This document shows positions 36,486 through 45,776 of a stretch of 64,000 nt of DNA, piece after piece; position 1 is the first letter of the stretch, and each line of letters starts with the position of its first letter. The notes under the pieces were generated by a model, which did no database searches, was not told the DNA's origin, and saw only the letters and a list, made by a program, of their open reading frames with translations. Both the position numbers and the translations under genes were made by a program. The stretch covers positions 248,001 to 312,000 of the forward strand of contig NZ_PCOQ01000002.1 in NCBI RefSeq assembly GCF_002975275.1. The letters are read 5' to 3'. This DNA is from Achromobacter sp. MYb9. Its GTDB lineage: Bacteria; Pseudomonadota; Gammaproteobacteria; Burkholderiales; Burkholderiaceae_B.

Positions 36486-36526
36486 GCCCGCTTGCCGCGG
36501 CCCCCTGGGCCTGCCGGCAAGCGGGC
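36486..36526 (+). terminator. possible terminator after the CusF-like gene
   Basis: A perfect 12-bp inverted repeat (gcccgcttgccg at 36486-36497, complement at 36515-36526) with a 17-base loop, 25 bases after the stop codon. The downstream sequence has only a short T run (gcgcatttta), so efficiency is uncertain. Confidence 0.45.
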
Positions 36527-36591
36527 GCTTGCGCATTTTATAGGCGTATCTACAATGCGTTATCTTTTAACGCATTTATATACGTTTCGAT

Positions 36592-37002
36592 ATGCGCACT
36601 GACTTCATTCAGGGATGGTGGGTTGCGGTTGCGGCGCTGCTATTGGTAGGGATCGGCGGATGCGCAGCAAGCGTAAAGCAGGCCGCCGTCGCCGTGCCAG
36701 TCCAGACCAGCGGTGCGCAAAGCAAGCCAAACCAAGCCGTGCAGGAGACCGTCGTCGTGAAGTTGCCGACCGGATATCAGCGCGAAATTCGCAAGGGATC
36801 TCTCTGGCGTTCCGCCGGCAGTATTCCGCAAGGCGAGGTCCTACGCCCCGTCGGGACCGTCTTCACGATCGAGGGCCGGCAGGTGCATGAAGCTTGGCTG
36901 GTCCTTTCCGATCAAAAGCTTGTTGGTTTTTACCTACCCGGAGACCAGGCCTATTCCGCGCTGAAGTCTCCTCTACCCATGATTGTCGGAGACGTGCAGT
37001 GA
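36592..37002 (+). CDS. lipoprotein of unknown function
   Basis: A 136-residue protein with a lipoprotein signal: hydrophobic VAVAALLLVGIGG then the lipidated Cys at about 24. The mature part is short and basic in the middle (PTGYQREIRKGSLWRSAG) and ends in PGDQAYSALKSPLPMIVGDV. I recognise no family. The next lipoprotein gene begins by a GTG overlapping its stop codon, so the two are translated together and may act together at the outer membrane. Confidence 0.75.
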   Translation: MRTDFIQGWWVAVAALLLVGIGGCAASVKQAAVAVPVQTSGAQSKPNQAVQETVVVKLPTGYQREIRKGSLWRSAGSIPQGEVLRPVGTVFTIEGRQVHEAWLVLSDQKLVGFYLPGDQAYSALKSPLPMIVGDVQ

Positions 37003-37457
37003 AGCGTGCATTGAAGATTTCAGCGGCGGTATTGGCATCGGTCGTGATGGCAGGCTGCGCCTCGGGCGTAAAGCACTCGCAGATGGCATCCTCCATCCCG
37101 GTCGTACAGCAGGGCGAAGGGCGCATTTACTTCCTGCGTTCGGCGTCGATGTTCGGCGCGGCGGTGCAGTCCGACATCCGCCTCAATGGCGAAGTGGTCG
37201 GCCGTTCGCAGCCGGGCGGGTTCTTCTATGTGGATCGTCCCCAGGGCGCCTACAAGGCGTCCACGTCGACCGAGACCGAGAAGACCCTGAGTTTCGTGCT
37301 GGACGCGGGCGAAACGAAGTACGTGCGCAGTTCTCCGTCAGTCGGCCTGCTGGTGGGCCGTATCGTGCTGGAACTGGAGACGCCGGAAAAGGCGGAAAAG
37401 GAACTAGGCGGCCTGAGCTATACCGGCAAGCCCGTCGCGCCCGTCGCGCAGAAGTAA
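36999..37457 (+). CDS. DUF2846-type lipoprotein
   Basis: A 152-residue protein starting at a GTG (GTGA overlap with the preceding stop). It has a lipoprotein signal, ISAAVLASVVMAGC, then a beta-rich domain of the DUF2846 kind: GRIYFLRSASMFGAAVQSDI, GEVVGRSQPGGFFYVDRPQG and TEKTLSFVLDAGETKYVRSS. The upstream frame open to 36894 is overlap with the previous gene, not part of the protein. Function is unknown; such lipoproteins are common in proteobacteria. Confidence 0.82.
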   Translation: MKRALKISAAVLASVVMAGCASGVKHSQMASSIPVVQQGEGRIYFLRSASMFGAAVQSDIRLNGEVVGRSQPGGFFYVDRPQGAYKASTSTETEKTLSFVLDAGETKYVRSSPSVGLLVGRIVLELETPEKAEKELGGLSYTGKPVAPVAQK

Positions 37458-37511
37458 TACCGCATCGGGCGGCAACGAGGCAACATGCCCCGTTGCCGTA
37501 CCGACTGCACC

Positions 37512-38846
<1,335 letters not shown>

Positions 38847-38927
38847 GAGGGCGAATCCTTGGAGCTTGAGGCGGGCTGGGGAAGCGGCCACGGCGCGGGG
38901 ATCACCCCATGCGCCGCGTGGCGGGCG

Positions 38928-39467
38928 TCAGTCGCCCAGCGTTTCGATGACGTGGTTCTGGTTGGTGTAGATGCAGAGGTCGCCGGCGATTTCCAGCGAT
39001 TGCTTGACGACGGCCTCGGGTGACAACTCAGTGTTGCGCAGCAGGGCAAGCGCTGCCGATTGCGCATAGGCGCCGCCGGAGCCGATGGCCGCCAGGCCAT
39101 GTTCGGGTTCAAGCACGTCGCCGTTGCCGGTCAGCACCAGCGTGTGCTCGGAGTCGGCCACGATAAGCATGGCTTCCAGCCGGCGCAGGACGCGGTCGGT
39201 GCGCCAGTCGCGAGTCAGTTCGACCGCGGCGCGCATCAGATTGCCCTGGTGTTTTTCCAGCTTGGCTTCGAAGCGTTCCTGCAACGTGAACGCGTCGGCG
39301 GTGGCGCCGGCGAAACCGGCCAGGATCTTGTCGTGGTACAGGCGGCGGATCTTGCGGGCCGTGCCCTTGACGACGATGTTGCCCAGGGTGACCTGGCCAT
39401 CGCCGCCGAGCGCGACGCGGTTACCGCGGCGCACACACACGATGGTGGTGGCGTGAAATTGTTCCAT
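38928..39467 (-). CDS. hslV: ATP-dependent protease peptidase subunit HslV, with short propeptide
   Basis: The peptidase of the HslUV complex, a threonine protease of the proteasome family. The 179-residue protein starts [20 protein letters not shown]; in E. coli HslV the catalytic Thr is residue 2, here the TT is at 7-8, so five extra residues must be cut off, as seems usual in Bordetella. Also [11 protein letters not shown] and [13 protein letters not shown]. It is upstream of hslU with its terminator-bearing neighbour dksA before it. Confidence 0.95.
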   Translation of the reverse strand: MEQFHATTIVCVRRGNRVALGGDGQVTLGNIVVKGTARKIRRLYHDKILAGFAGATADAFTLQERFEAKLEKHQGNLMRAAVELTRDWRTDRVLRRLEAMLIVADSEHTLVLTGNGDVLEPEHGLAAIGSGGAYAQSAALALLRNTELSPEAVVKQSLEIAGDLCIYTNQNHVIETLGD

Positions 39468-39535
39468 GCGTTCCTTCCTTTGAAAGGACTAGCTGGGGGC
39501 GGTTCCAAGGAAATCAAGCGCGGCGCAGAGCGGCC

Positions 39536-39572
39536 AATAAAAAAGGCCATGCTGGTAACCAGCATGGCCTTT
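39536..39572 (-). terminator. Rho-independent terminator after dksA
   Basis: On the minus strand a 15-bp inverted repeat (39542-39556 and 39558-39572) ends in ggccttttttattgg, a strong T tract. It lies about 28-64 bases after the dksA stop and separates that gene from hslV, so hslVU has its own promoter in 39468-39535 or reads through. Confidence 0.85.
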
Positions 39573-39599
39573 CAGGGCATGGCATGAAAACGTGACGGA

Positions 39600-40064
39600 T
39601 CAGTCGCCGTACAGCTTTTGGCGCATTTCACGGCGTTCCTGGGCTTCCAGCGACAGGGTGGCCGTGGGGCGGGCCAACAGGCGGGGTACGCCGATCGGTT
39701 CGCCGGTTTCTTCACACCAGCCGTATTCGCCGCTGTCGATGCGGGCGATGGACTGTTGCACCTTCTTCAGCAGCTTGCGCTCGCGGTCACGGGTGCGCAG
39801 CTCCAGGGCGTGTTCTTCCTCGATGGTGGCGCGGTCGGCGGGATCGGGCACGAACTGCGTTTCGCGCAGGTGCTCGGTGGTCTCGCCGGCGTTGGCCAGG
39901 ATGTCCTGTTCGAGTTGTTTGAGTCGTTCCTTGAAGAAAGCCAGTTGGCGTTCGTTCATATAGTCGGACTCGGGCATGGCCAGCAATTCCTTCTCGCTGG
40001 GCAGATCAATCGCCGTATCGCTCGTCGACTTACTTGATTTTTTGGTTGCTGCCTTGGTAGCCAT
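39600..40064 (-). CDS. dksA: RNA polymerase-binding protein DksA, single-cysteine type
   Basis: DksA enters the secondary channel of RNA polymerase and works with ppGpp in stringent control. The 154-residue protein has the coiled-coil tip DPADRATIEEE with the key Asp pair and Ala, then ELRTRDRERKLLKKVQQSI. The zinc finger is not normal: only Cys117 (YGWCEETGE) is present, and the other three positions are Thr120, Ser138 and Ala141. Such Cys-poor forms occur in alpha- and betaproteobacteria and resemble P. aeruginosa DksA2, which works without zinc. It is directly upstream of hslVU and downstream of a zinc-related gene cluster. Confidence 0.92.
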   Translation of the reverse strand: MATKAATKKSSKSTSDTAIDLPSEKELLAMPESDYMNERQLAFFKERLKQLEQDILANAGETTEHLRETQFVPDPADRATIEEEHALELRTRDRERKLLKKVQQSIARIDSGEYGWCEETGEPIGVPRLLARPTATLSLEAQERREMRQKLYGD

Positions 40065-40190
40065 GAAAACACTCCACTATGAATCGATCCTGGCGCGGGC
40101 GTCCTTTCCCGGTTGGTGCTGCTTGCTGACTACGTTACTCGTACCTCACAGTACTGCCTTCGTCGCATCGCGTCACGTCGGGAAGGGGGA

Positions 40191-41315
40191 TTACCCCGCC
40201 AGGCACTGCTCCAAGCCCCGGGTGAAAATCTCCTGGGGCAGCTTACGTCCGATGAACACCATCTTGGTGGACGGTTTTTCGGCCGCGGTCCACGGCTTGC
40301 CGGGTTCGGCGCCCATCATCATGTGCACACCCTGGAACAACATGCGGCGGTTGATGCCCTTCATGTACAGGATGCCCTTGTAACGCATCAGGTCGGGACC
40401 ATAGACCTGCACCACGCCGCCCAGGAATTCCTCAAGGCGCGCGGGATCGAACGGCTTGTTGGAACGGAACACGAACGCGCCGATTTCGTCGTCGTGCTGG
40501 TGGTGGTGATGATGGTGGGCATGATCGCAATGCGCCCCGCAATCGCCTTCGTGGTCATGATCGTGGTCATGGCCGTGATCGTGCCCGTGGTCATGCCCAT
40601 GATCGTGGGCGTGGCTGTGGGCGGCGTCGGGGTGTTCATCGGCCAGGAATTCCGGGTCGATGTCCAGAATGGAATTCAGGTTGAAGCCGCTGATGTCGAT
40701 GATGGACTTCAGGTCGACTTCGCCGAAGTTGACCGGCGTGATCGGCGCGCGCGGGTTCATGTGAACCAGGCGGTGGCGCAGCGCTTCGTAGTCGGCTTCG
40801 TTGACCAGGTCCCGCTTCGAAATCAGGATGCGGTCGGCGAAACCGACCTGCTTCTGGGCTTCGGGTTGCGCGTCCAGCGTGGCCATGCCGTGCTTGGCGT
40901 CGACCACGGTCACCACCGCGTCCAGGCGGTAGTATTCGGCGATGTCGTCATCCATGAAGAACGTCTGGCAGACGGGGCCGGGGTTGGCCATGCCGGTGGT
41001 TTCAAGGATGACGCGTTCGAAAGTCAGTTCGCCGGCTTCGCGCTTGGCGCGCAGTTCGGACAGCGTGCGCATCAGGTCGCCACGGACCGTGCAGCAGACG
41101 CAGCCGTTGGACAGTTCGATGATCTCTTCATCGCTGTCTTGCACGAGCAGGTCGTTGTCGATGCTTTCCGGCCCGAATTCGTTTTCGATGACGGCAACGC
41201 GGCGGCCGTGGAATTCGGTCAGGATGCGTTTGAGCAGGGTGGTCTTGCCCGCACCGAGAAAGCCGGTGAGGATGGTGACGGGAACCATTTTGTCCAAACT
41301 GCGCGGGGTGTTCAT
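40191..41315 (-). CDS. CobW/COG0523-type GTPase, likely zinc chaperone
   Basis: A 374-residue G3E GTPase: Walker A GFLGAGKTTLL (18-28), the metal motif GCVCC (71-75), and the Walker B ILETTGMANP. A long His/Asp-rich insert (about 235-275; AHDHGHDHGHDHGHDHD) and a C-terminal CobW_C domain follow. COG0523 proteins of the ZigA/ZNG1 type deliver zinc to client enzymes under low zinc; others serve cobalamin or nitrile hydratase. The neighbouring zur and znu genes favour the zinc role. It follows zur on the same strand after a 366-base gap. Confidence 0.9.
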   Translation of the reverse strand: MNTPRSLDKMVPVTILTGFLGAGKTTLLKRILTEFHGRRVAVIENEFGPESIDNDLLVQDSDEEIIELSNGCVCCTVRGDLMRTLSELRAKREAGELTFERVILETTGMANPGPVCQTFFMDDDIAEYYRLDAVVTVVDAKHGMATLDAQPEAQKQVGFADRILISKRDLVNEADYEALRHRLVHMNPRAPITPVNFGEVDLKSIIDISGFNLNSILDIDPEFLADEHPDAAHSHAHDHGHDHGHDHGHDHDHDHEGDCGAHCDHAHHHHHHQHDDEIGAFVFRSNKPFDPARLEEFLGGVVQVYGPDLMRYKGILYMKGINRRMLFQGVHMMMGAEPGKPWTAAEKPSTKMVFIGRKLPQEIFTRGLEQCLAG

Positions 41316-41681
41316 GGCGAAGCTGCTAGCGTGAGGTCAAGGCTGAAGTCTAGGCATTCAACACACGGCCTGGCAGGGAATTTTCCCGTGCAGGATGAGG
41401 TTTGCCACAGGCTGCGAAGGCCGCCAATAGCGGCCGGACGCAGGATTACAGCACAGTCGGGGGCAGGGGGCAAACCCCGGGTCAACCCAGGGGCTGAAGC
41501 CGTCCGGATCGCGGCTGTACGCCGTGAAGTATCTGGCGATACCACTATTTTGGGGCGATTTTCCGAATTTCAAGGGCGGTTGCGCCCTGGCGCGGCAGGG
41601 GCGGCGAGCCCGCTACGTCATGCCGGGCAGGGCTGCGGGCGGGCGGCGTCGGCCGCCTTCGCCAATGCCCGGCCGTAACGC
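41316..41681. other. 366-base gap between zur and the CobW GTPase gene
   Basis: No convincing gene in any frame. Contains GC-rich imperfect repeats and, near the GTPase start, gggaa-tt-ttccc at 41376-41387 (5-bp arms, 2-base centre). I looked for a Zur box and for the conserved core of a cobalamin riboswitch on the minus strand and found neither. It could hold a promoter for the GTPase gene. Confidence 0.4.
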
Positions 41682-42185
41682 CTAGTGGTGATGGTGGTGA
41701 TGGCCAGCCTCGGCGGGCTGCTTCTGCTGGCATTGGGGACACAACGCCCGGATTTCGGTCTCGTGGGTGGCCAGCGCATAGCCCGTTTGGGCGACGCGTT
41801 CGGCCAGCTGGCGGCTCATCGCCGGGTCGGACACTTCGGCCACCGCGCCGCAACCGGTGCAGACCACCAGCAGGTCGTGGGGCGCGCCGCCCGCGTCATG
41901 ACAGGCGCTCCAGGCGTTGACGGCGTCCAGCCGGTGGATCAGGCCTTCGTCCATCAGGAAGTCCAGCGCGCGGTACACGGTGGGAGGCGCGGCGCCAGGA
42001 TGCACTTCGCGCATGGCGTCCAGCAGTTCGTAGGCCTTCAAGCTGCGGCCGTGACGCAGCAACAGTTCCAGCACTTTGCGACGGATGGGCGTGAGGCGGC
42101 GTCCGCGCTGCTCGCACAGCGTTTCGGCGACGCTGAGCTGGGCGCCGACGGTGTCGCTGCGGGGGGATCGGGGCGGAGCGGGCAT
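41682..42185 (-). CDS. zur: Fur-family zinc uptake regulator Zur, natural C-terminal hexahistidine
   Basis: A 167-residue Fur-type repressor: LTPIRRKVLELLLRHGRSLK then PPTVYRALDFLMDEGLIHRL (recognition helix), HDLLVVCTGCGAV and ALCPQCQ (two CxxC, structural zinc). It ends in six histidines (162-167), right after PAEAG. Position divergent from znuCBA with a Zur-like box between, and beside a zinc GTPase, supports Zur rather than Fur. The tail may be an additional zinc sensor or store. Confidence 0.9.
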   Translation of the reverse strand: MPAPPRSPRSDTVGAQLSVAETLCEQRGRRLTPIRRKVLELLLRHGRSLKAYELLDAMREVHPGAAPPTVYRALDFLMDEGLIHRLDAVNAWSACHDAGGAPHDLLVVCTGCGAVAEVSDPAMSRQLAERVAQTGYALATHETEIRALCPQCQQKQPAEAGHHHHHH

Positions 42186-42291
42186 GGCGGGCTTTACCTG
42201 AATGGGAAACGCGCGCGACGCGCGCGAGATGCCTGGAAGGTAGCAGAAAACATCAATATGCGGGCGGCCAGGGCAGATTCAAGCCTGATTG

Positions 42292-42304
42292 GTTATGATA
42301 TAAC
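42292..42304. promoter_or_regulatory. Zur-box-like operator between zur and znuCBA
   Basis: The core gttat-gat-ataac is an inverted repeat with a 3-base centre and matches the centre of the known Zur consensus GTTATANTATAAC at 12 of 13 positions. It lies 107 bases upstream of the zur ATG and 55-220 bases before the small ORF and znuC, in AT-rich DNA. Zinc-loaded Zur bound here would repress znu and perhaps zur. Confidence 0.7.
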
Positions 42305-42358
42305 ATAATGAAACCTCGCTTCGCCGCCTTTCCGTCGTCTTTGACCGTCTGCTTTCCC

Positions 42359-42529
42359 ATGTCTCATTTCTCGCTTCTGCCTCCGCGGCCCGGCGCCGCT
42401 GGCCGGCAAGGCCCCATCCCTCGTTCCGCGTTCCTGGTTTCCGCCTGGCGCCGCATGGCGGTGGCGTTGGCCGCCGCCGCGGCGCTTTGGGCGTTGACCG
42501 GTTGGGCATTGGACTGGTGGCCGCGATGA
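42359..42529 (+). CDS. 56-residue single-helix membrane peptide before znuC
   Basis: Downstream of the Zur box. ATG at 42359 opens 56 codons, ending in a TGA that overlaps the znuC ATG (ATGA). Proline-rich N-terminal 30 residues lead to a helix MAVALAAAAALWALTGWALD and a WWPR end. Coupling to znuC suggests it is translated. A longer frame begins at an ATG at 42308, but that is only 3 bases from the operator core, so transcripts starting at or after it could not carry a ribosome-binding site. I recognise no family; it may assist the transporter or be a leader. Confidence 0.5.
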   Translation: MSHFSLLPPRPGAAGRQGPIPRSAFLVSAWRRMAVALAAAAALWALTGWALDWWPR

Positions 42530-43248
42530 GCATCGCACCCGTAACGATCAATCTGGACGACGCGTCGTTCGGCTGGCATGGCCATCCCGCGCTGAAATCG
42601 GTGTCGGGCCGGTTCGCGCCCGGTGGCATGACGGCCGTGGTGGGACCCAACGGGGCGGGAAAGTCGACGCTGATCAAGGGGATCATGGGCGTGTTGCGCC
42701 CGATGACCGGCAGGGTGCGCATCGGCGGCGCGGGACGGTCCGAGCTGGCCTGGCTGCCGCAGGCGGCCGAATTGGACCGGTCGTTTCCCGTGACGGTGCT
42801 GGATCTGGTGGCGATGGGGGCGTGGCGCCGCGTTGGCGGCTGGCGCAGATATCGCAGCGAAGAGCTTGACCGCTGCATGGACGCGCTGGAAATGGTGGGC
42901 CTGGCTGACGCCGCCGGGCGCGGGATGGATACGCTTTCGGGCGGCCAGATGCAGCGCACGCTGTTTGCGCGGATGCTGGTCCAGGACTCGCCCGTGTTGC
43001 TGCTGGATGAACCGTTCGCGGCGGTGGACAGCCACACGACCGACGATTTGATGGCCTTGCTGTGCGGGCTGCACGGGCAGGGACGGACGATCATCGCGGT
43101 GCTGCACGACCTGGACCTGGTGCGCGACCACTTCCCCGATTGCCTGCTGCTGTGCGGGTCGGTCGTGGCATGGGGCGCCACCGAAGATGCCCTGAATGAC
43201 ACGCATCTGAAGCGGGCGCGGCAATGGCACGCGGAGGCCTACCTATGA
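42526..43248 (+). CDS. znuC: zinc ABC transporter ATPase
   Basis: A 240-residue ATPase for zinc import. Walker A VGPNGAGKSTLIKGIMG, signature LSGGQMQRTLFARML, Walker B VLLLDEPFAAVDS and switch His VLHDLDLV. It overlaps the small ORF before it (4 bases) and znuB after it (4 bases). An AT-rich Zur-like box is 220 bases upstream. Confidence 0.92.
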   Translation: MSIAPVTINLDDASFGWHGHPALKSVSGRFAPGGMTAVVGPNGAGKSTLIKGIMGVLRPMTGRVRIGGAGRSELAWLPQAAELDRSFPVTVLDLVAMGAWRRVGGWRRYRSEELDRCMDALEMVGLADAAGRGMDTLSGGQMQRTLFARMLVQDSPVLLLDEPFAAVDSHTTDDLMALLCGLHGQGRTIIAVLHDLDLVRDHFPDCLLLCGSVVAWGATEDALNDTHLKRARQWHAEAYL

Positions 43249-44111
43249 GCCTGGCGCAATGGGTGGTGTCGCCATTTCTGGATTACGGATTCATGCGGCG
43301 CGCGCTGGCGGGCGCCAGCGCGTTGTCGCTGGGCGCCGCGCCGTTGGGCGTGTTCCTGGTGCTGCGGCGCATGAGCCTGATGGGCGACGCCATGTCGCAT
43401 GCCATCCTGCCCGGGGTGGCGGCGGGCTTCCTGCTGTCCGGCCTGTCGCTGGGCGCGATGATGCTGGGCGGCATCGCCACCGGTCTGGCCGTGGCCTTGC
43501 TGGCGGGACTGGTCGCGCGGTTGACGCCGCTGCGCGAGGACGCCAGTTTCGCGGCCTTCTATTTGATATCGCTGGGGTTGGGCGTGCTGCTGGTGTCGTT
43601 GCGCGGCTCCAATATGGATCTGTTGCATGTGTTGTTCGGCACGGTGTTGGGTCTGGACGACGCGGCCCTGTTGCTGGTGACCATCACGGCCAGCGTGACG
43701 CTGCTGGTGCTGGCCGCGATCTACCGCCTGCTGGTGGCCGAATGCCTGGACCCGGGCTTTCTGCGCGCAAGCGGCGGCGCAGGCGGTTGGGTTCACATGG
43801 CTTTCCTGGTGCTGGTGGTTGTGAATCTGGTGGCGGGCTTCCAGGTGCTGGGCACCCTGATGGTGGTCGGGATCATGATGCTGCCCGCCGCCGCCGCCCG
43901 CTTCTGGGTGCGTTCCGCGGCGCGGCAGATCCCGCTGGCCGCGGCGTTCGGCGTGCTGGCCTCCGTCAGCGGCCTGCTCGTGTCCTATCACTATGACGTG
44001 CCCGCCTCGCCTTCGATCATCCTGGCTGCTGGCGCCTGTTACCTGTTTTCCATCGTCGGCGGCCCGCATGGCGGACTGCTACGGGCGCCGCGCCGGATGC
44101 GTCGGGCCTGA
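43245..44111 (+). CDS. znuB: zinc ABC transporter permease
   Basis: A 288-residue ABC-3 family permease with about eight helices: RRMSLMGDAMSHAILPGVA (conserved loop), VARLTPLREDASFAAFYLIS and VLGTLMVVGIMMLPAAAARF. It brings zinc (or manganese/iron in relatives) across the inner membrane with ZnuC and ZnuA. The ATG overlaps znuC; znuA follows 19 bases after its stop. Confidence 0.92.
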   Translation: MSLAQWVVSPFLDYGFMRRALAGASALSLGAAPLGVFLVLRRMSLMGDAMSHAILPGVAAGFLLSGLSLGAMMLGGIATGLAVALLAGLVARLTPLREDASFAAFYLISLGLGVLLVSLRGSNMDLLHVLFGTVLGLDDAALLLVTITASVTLLVLAAIYRLLVAECLDPGFLRASGGAGGWVHMAFLVLVVVNLVAGFQVLGTLMVVGIMMLPAAAARFWVRSAARQIPLAAAFGVLASVSGLLVSYHYDVPASPSIILAAGACYLFSIVGGPHGGLLRAPRRMRRA

Positions 44112-44130
44112 ATTCACTAGGAGATTCGCT

Positions 44131-45132
44131 ATGCGTTCCATTCTGCCGCCGCGCCGCCGCGTCTTGTTGGCCGCGGCCGGGTTGTGCCTGTCGGCCGCTT
44201 TCGGCGCGGCGCATGCCGCCGAGCCGTTGAAGGCGGTGGCCAGCTTTTCCATCCTGGGCGATATCGTGCGCGAAGTCGGTGGCAACGACATCAGTCTGAC
44301 GACGCTGGTGGGCCCCGACGGTGACGCGCATGAATACGAACCGACCCCGGGCGACGCGAAGAAACTGTCCGCCGCGCGGGTGCTATTCGTGAACGGCCTG
44401 GATTTCGAGACCTGGCTGCCCAAGCTGACAAAGGCCGCGGGCTTCGCCGGCCAGACCGTGGTGGCCTCGCAGGGCGTCACGCCGCGCAAGTTCGCGGAAC
44501 AAGGCGACGCCGGCAAGCAAGAGGATCATGGCGATGATCACGACCATGACCATGACCATGACCATGACCATGACCATGATCAGGACGGCCACCATCACCA
44601 CGGCGACGCCGACCCGCATGCCTGGCAGGATCTGGCCAATGGCGTGATCTACGCGCGCAACGTGGCCGAAGGTCTGGCCGCCGCCGATCCCGCTCATGCC
44701 GCCAACTACCGCCAGCGCGCCACCGCGTACATCGCCAAGCTGCAAGCGCTGGATGCCCATGCGAAGAAGACGTTCGCGGCCATTCCCGCCGAGCGCCGTA
44801 AAGTCGTGACCTCGCATGACGCCTTTGGCTATTTCGGCGCCGCCTACGGCGTGGTGTTCGTTTCCGCCATGGGCGTGTCGACCGATGCCGAGCCGTCGGC
44901 CGGCGAAGTCGCCGCCATCATCGAACAGGTCAGGCGCGAGCGCGTGCCGGCCGTCTTCGTCGAGAACATCACCAGCCCCAGGCTGGTGCAGCAAATAGCG
45001 CGCGAGACCGGCGCCAAGGTGGGTGGTACGCTTTATTCCGACGCGTTGTCCAAGCCTGGACAACCGGGCGCCACTTATCTGGAAATGTTTGAATGGAACG
45101 TACGTCAGCTTGCCGCGGCCTTGCAACCCTGA
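44131..45132 (+). CDS. znuA: zinc ABC transporter periplasmic binding protein
   Basis: A 333-residue cluster A-I solute-binding protein with signal peptide cut near AAHA-AE. Zinc ligands by family position: His67 (DAHEYE), His163 (DPHAWQD), a His in TSHDAFGYF and an Asp in LYSDALS. A His/Asp loop, at about 132-157 (DHDHDHDHDHDHDH... HHHH), is the typical flexible zinc-gathering loop of ZnuA, encoded by about six catgac repeats. Start: the ATG at 44131, with AGGAG upstream. DUF1007 overlaps its last 40 bases. Confidence 0.95.
   Translation: MRSILPPRRRVLLAAAGLCLSAAFGAAHAAEPLKAVASFSILGDIVREVGGNDISLTTLVGPDGDAHEYEPTPGDAKKLSAARVLFVNGLDFETWLPKLTKAAGFAGQTVVASQGVTPRKFAEQGDAGKQEDHGDDHDHDHDHDHDHDHDQDGHHHHGDADPHAWQDLANGVIYARNVAEGLAAADPAHAANYRQRATAYIAKLQALDAHAKKTFAAIPAERRKVVTSHDAFGYFGAAYGVVFVSAMGVSTDAEPSAGEVAAIIEQVRRERVPAVFVENITSPRLVQQIARETGAKVGGTLYSDALSKPGQPGATYLEMFEWNVRQLAAALQP
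44545..44580 (+). repeat. hexanucleotide catgac tandem repeat in znuA
   Basis: Six near-exact copies of catgac encode alternating His-Asp in the metal loop of ZnuA. Because the unit is six bases, gains or losses change the loop by two residues at a time without a frameshift, so loop length could vary between strains. Confidence 0.8.
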
Positions 45133-45776
45133 GCGCCACGGCGGCCCTGCTGGCGGCGGGCGCCGCCAGCGCGCACCCGCACATGTGGATCGACGCGCGC
45201 GCGGCCATCGATATCGACGCGCAGCATCGCATCACGGCGGTGCGCCAGGTGTGGCGGTTCGACGAGATGTTCGGCGCCTATGCCACGCAGGGCTTGAAGA
45301 CGGGCAAGGACGGCGCGTTGCCCCCGGCCACCCTGAAAGGCATGGCCGACGATTGGATGAAGGCGCTGGGCGAACCGATTTCGCATTACTTCACCCGAGT
45401 CACGGTGGACGGCAAGACGGTGGCGTTTGCCGCCCCGCGCGATGCGCGCGTCGACTGGAATGCGAAGACCAAGCGATTGACGCTGTCCTTCACGTTGCCG
45501 CTGGCCGCGCCGGCGGCAATGGGGGCGGACGGCGCACAAGTAGACATCTACGACCCGACGTATTTCGTCGCCTACGCCTTCGACGAGAAGGGCGCGGTTG
45601 CGCTGGGCGGCCCAGACGCCGCGGCGTGCTCGTCTCACTACCGCAAGCCCAAGGAACTGGATTGGAAGACCATGCAGCAACTGGCCGCGATCCCGGCCGA
45701 CCCGGACGCGTTGCCCGACGAACTCTTCGCCATCACCAAGGGGTTGACGCACCGTATCGAGGTGCGGTGCCCGTAG
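45093..45776 (+). CDS. DUF1007 family periplasmic protein
   Basis: A 227-residue protein with a signal peptide ending at ASA before HPHMWIDARA, the DUF1007 hallmark (N-terminal His-Pro-His after cleavage). Further: QVWRFDEMFGAYATQG, YDPTYFVAYAFDEKGAV and a GLTHRIEVRCP end. DUF1007 genes usually precede a NicO/RcnA permease, as here, and are often next to zinc or nickel uptake genes. It begins inside znuA (40-base overlap), so it belongs to the znu operon. The mature N-terminal histidines may bind metal. Confidence 0.88.
   Translation: MERTSACRGLATLSATAALLAAGAASAHPHMWIDARAAIDIDAQHRITAVRQVWRFDEMFGAYATQGLKTGKDGALPPATLKGMADDWMKALGEPISHYFTRVTVDGKTVAFAAPRDARVDWNAKTKRLTLSFTLPLAAPAAMGADGAQVDIYDPTYFVAYAFDEKGAVALGGPDAAACSSHYRKPKELDWKTMQQLAAIPADPDALPDELFAITKGLTHRIEVRCP

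Noticed and set aside
40113..41678. A 521-codon plus-strand frame opposite the CobW GTPase gene
   Set aside because: It mirrors a real gene with clear Walker A and GCVCC motifs; the translation looks like low-complexity antisense.
41316..41681. A cobalamin riboswitch upstream of the CobW-type GTPase gene
   Set aside because: I looked for the conserved GCCACTG-type core on the minus strand and did not find it. The neighbours are zinc genes.
42308..42529. A 73-codon start for the small peptide before znuC
   Set aside because: Its ATG is 3 bases from the Zur-like operator, leaving no room for a ribosome-binding site on a transcript starting near there. I use the ATG at 42359.
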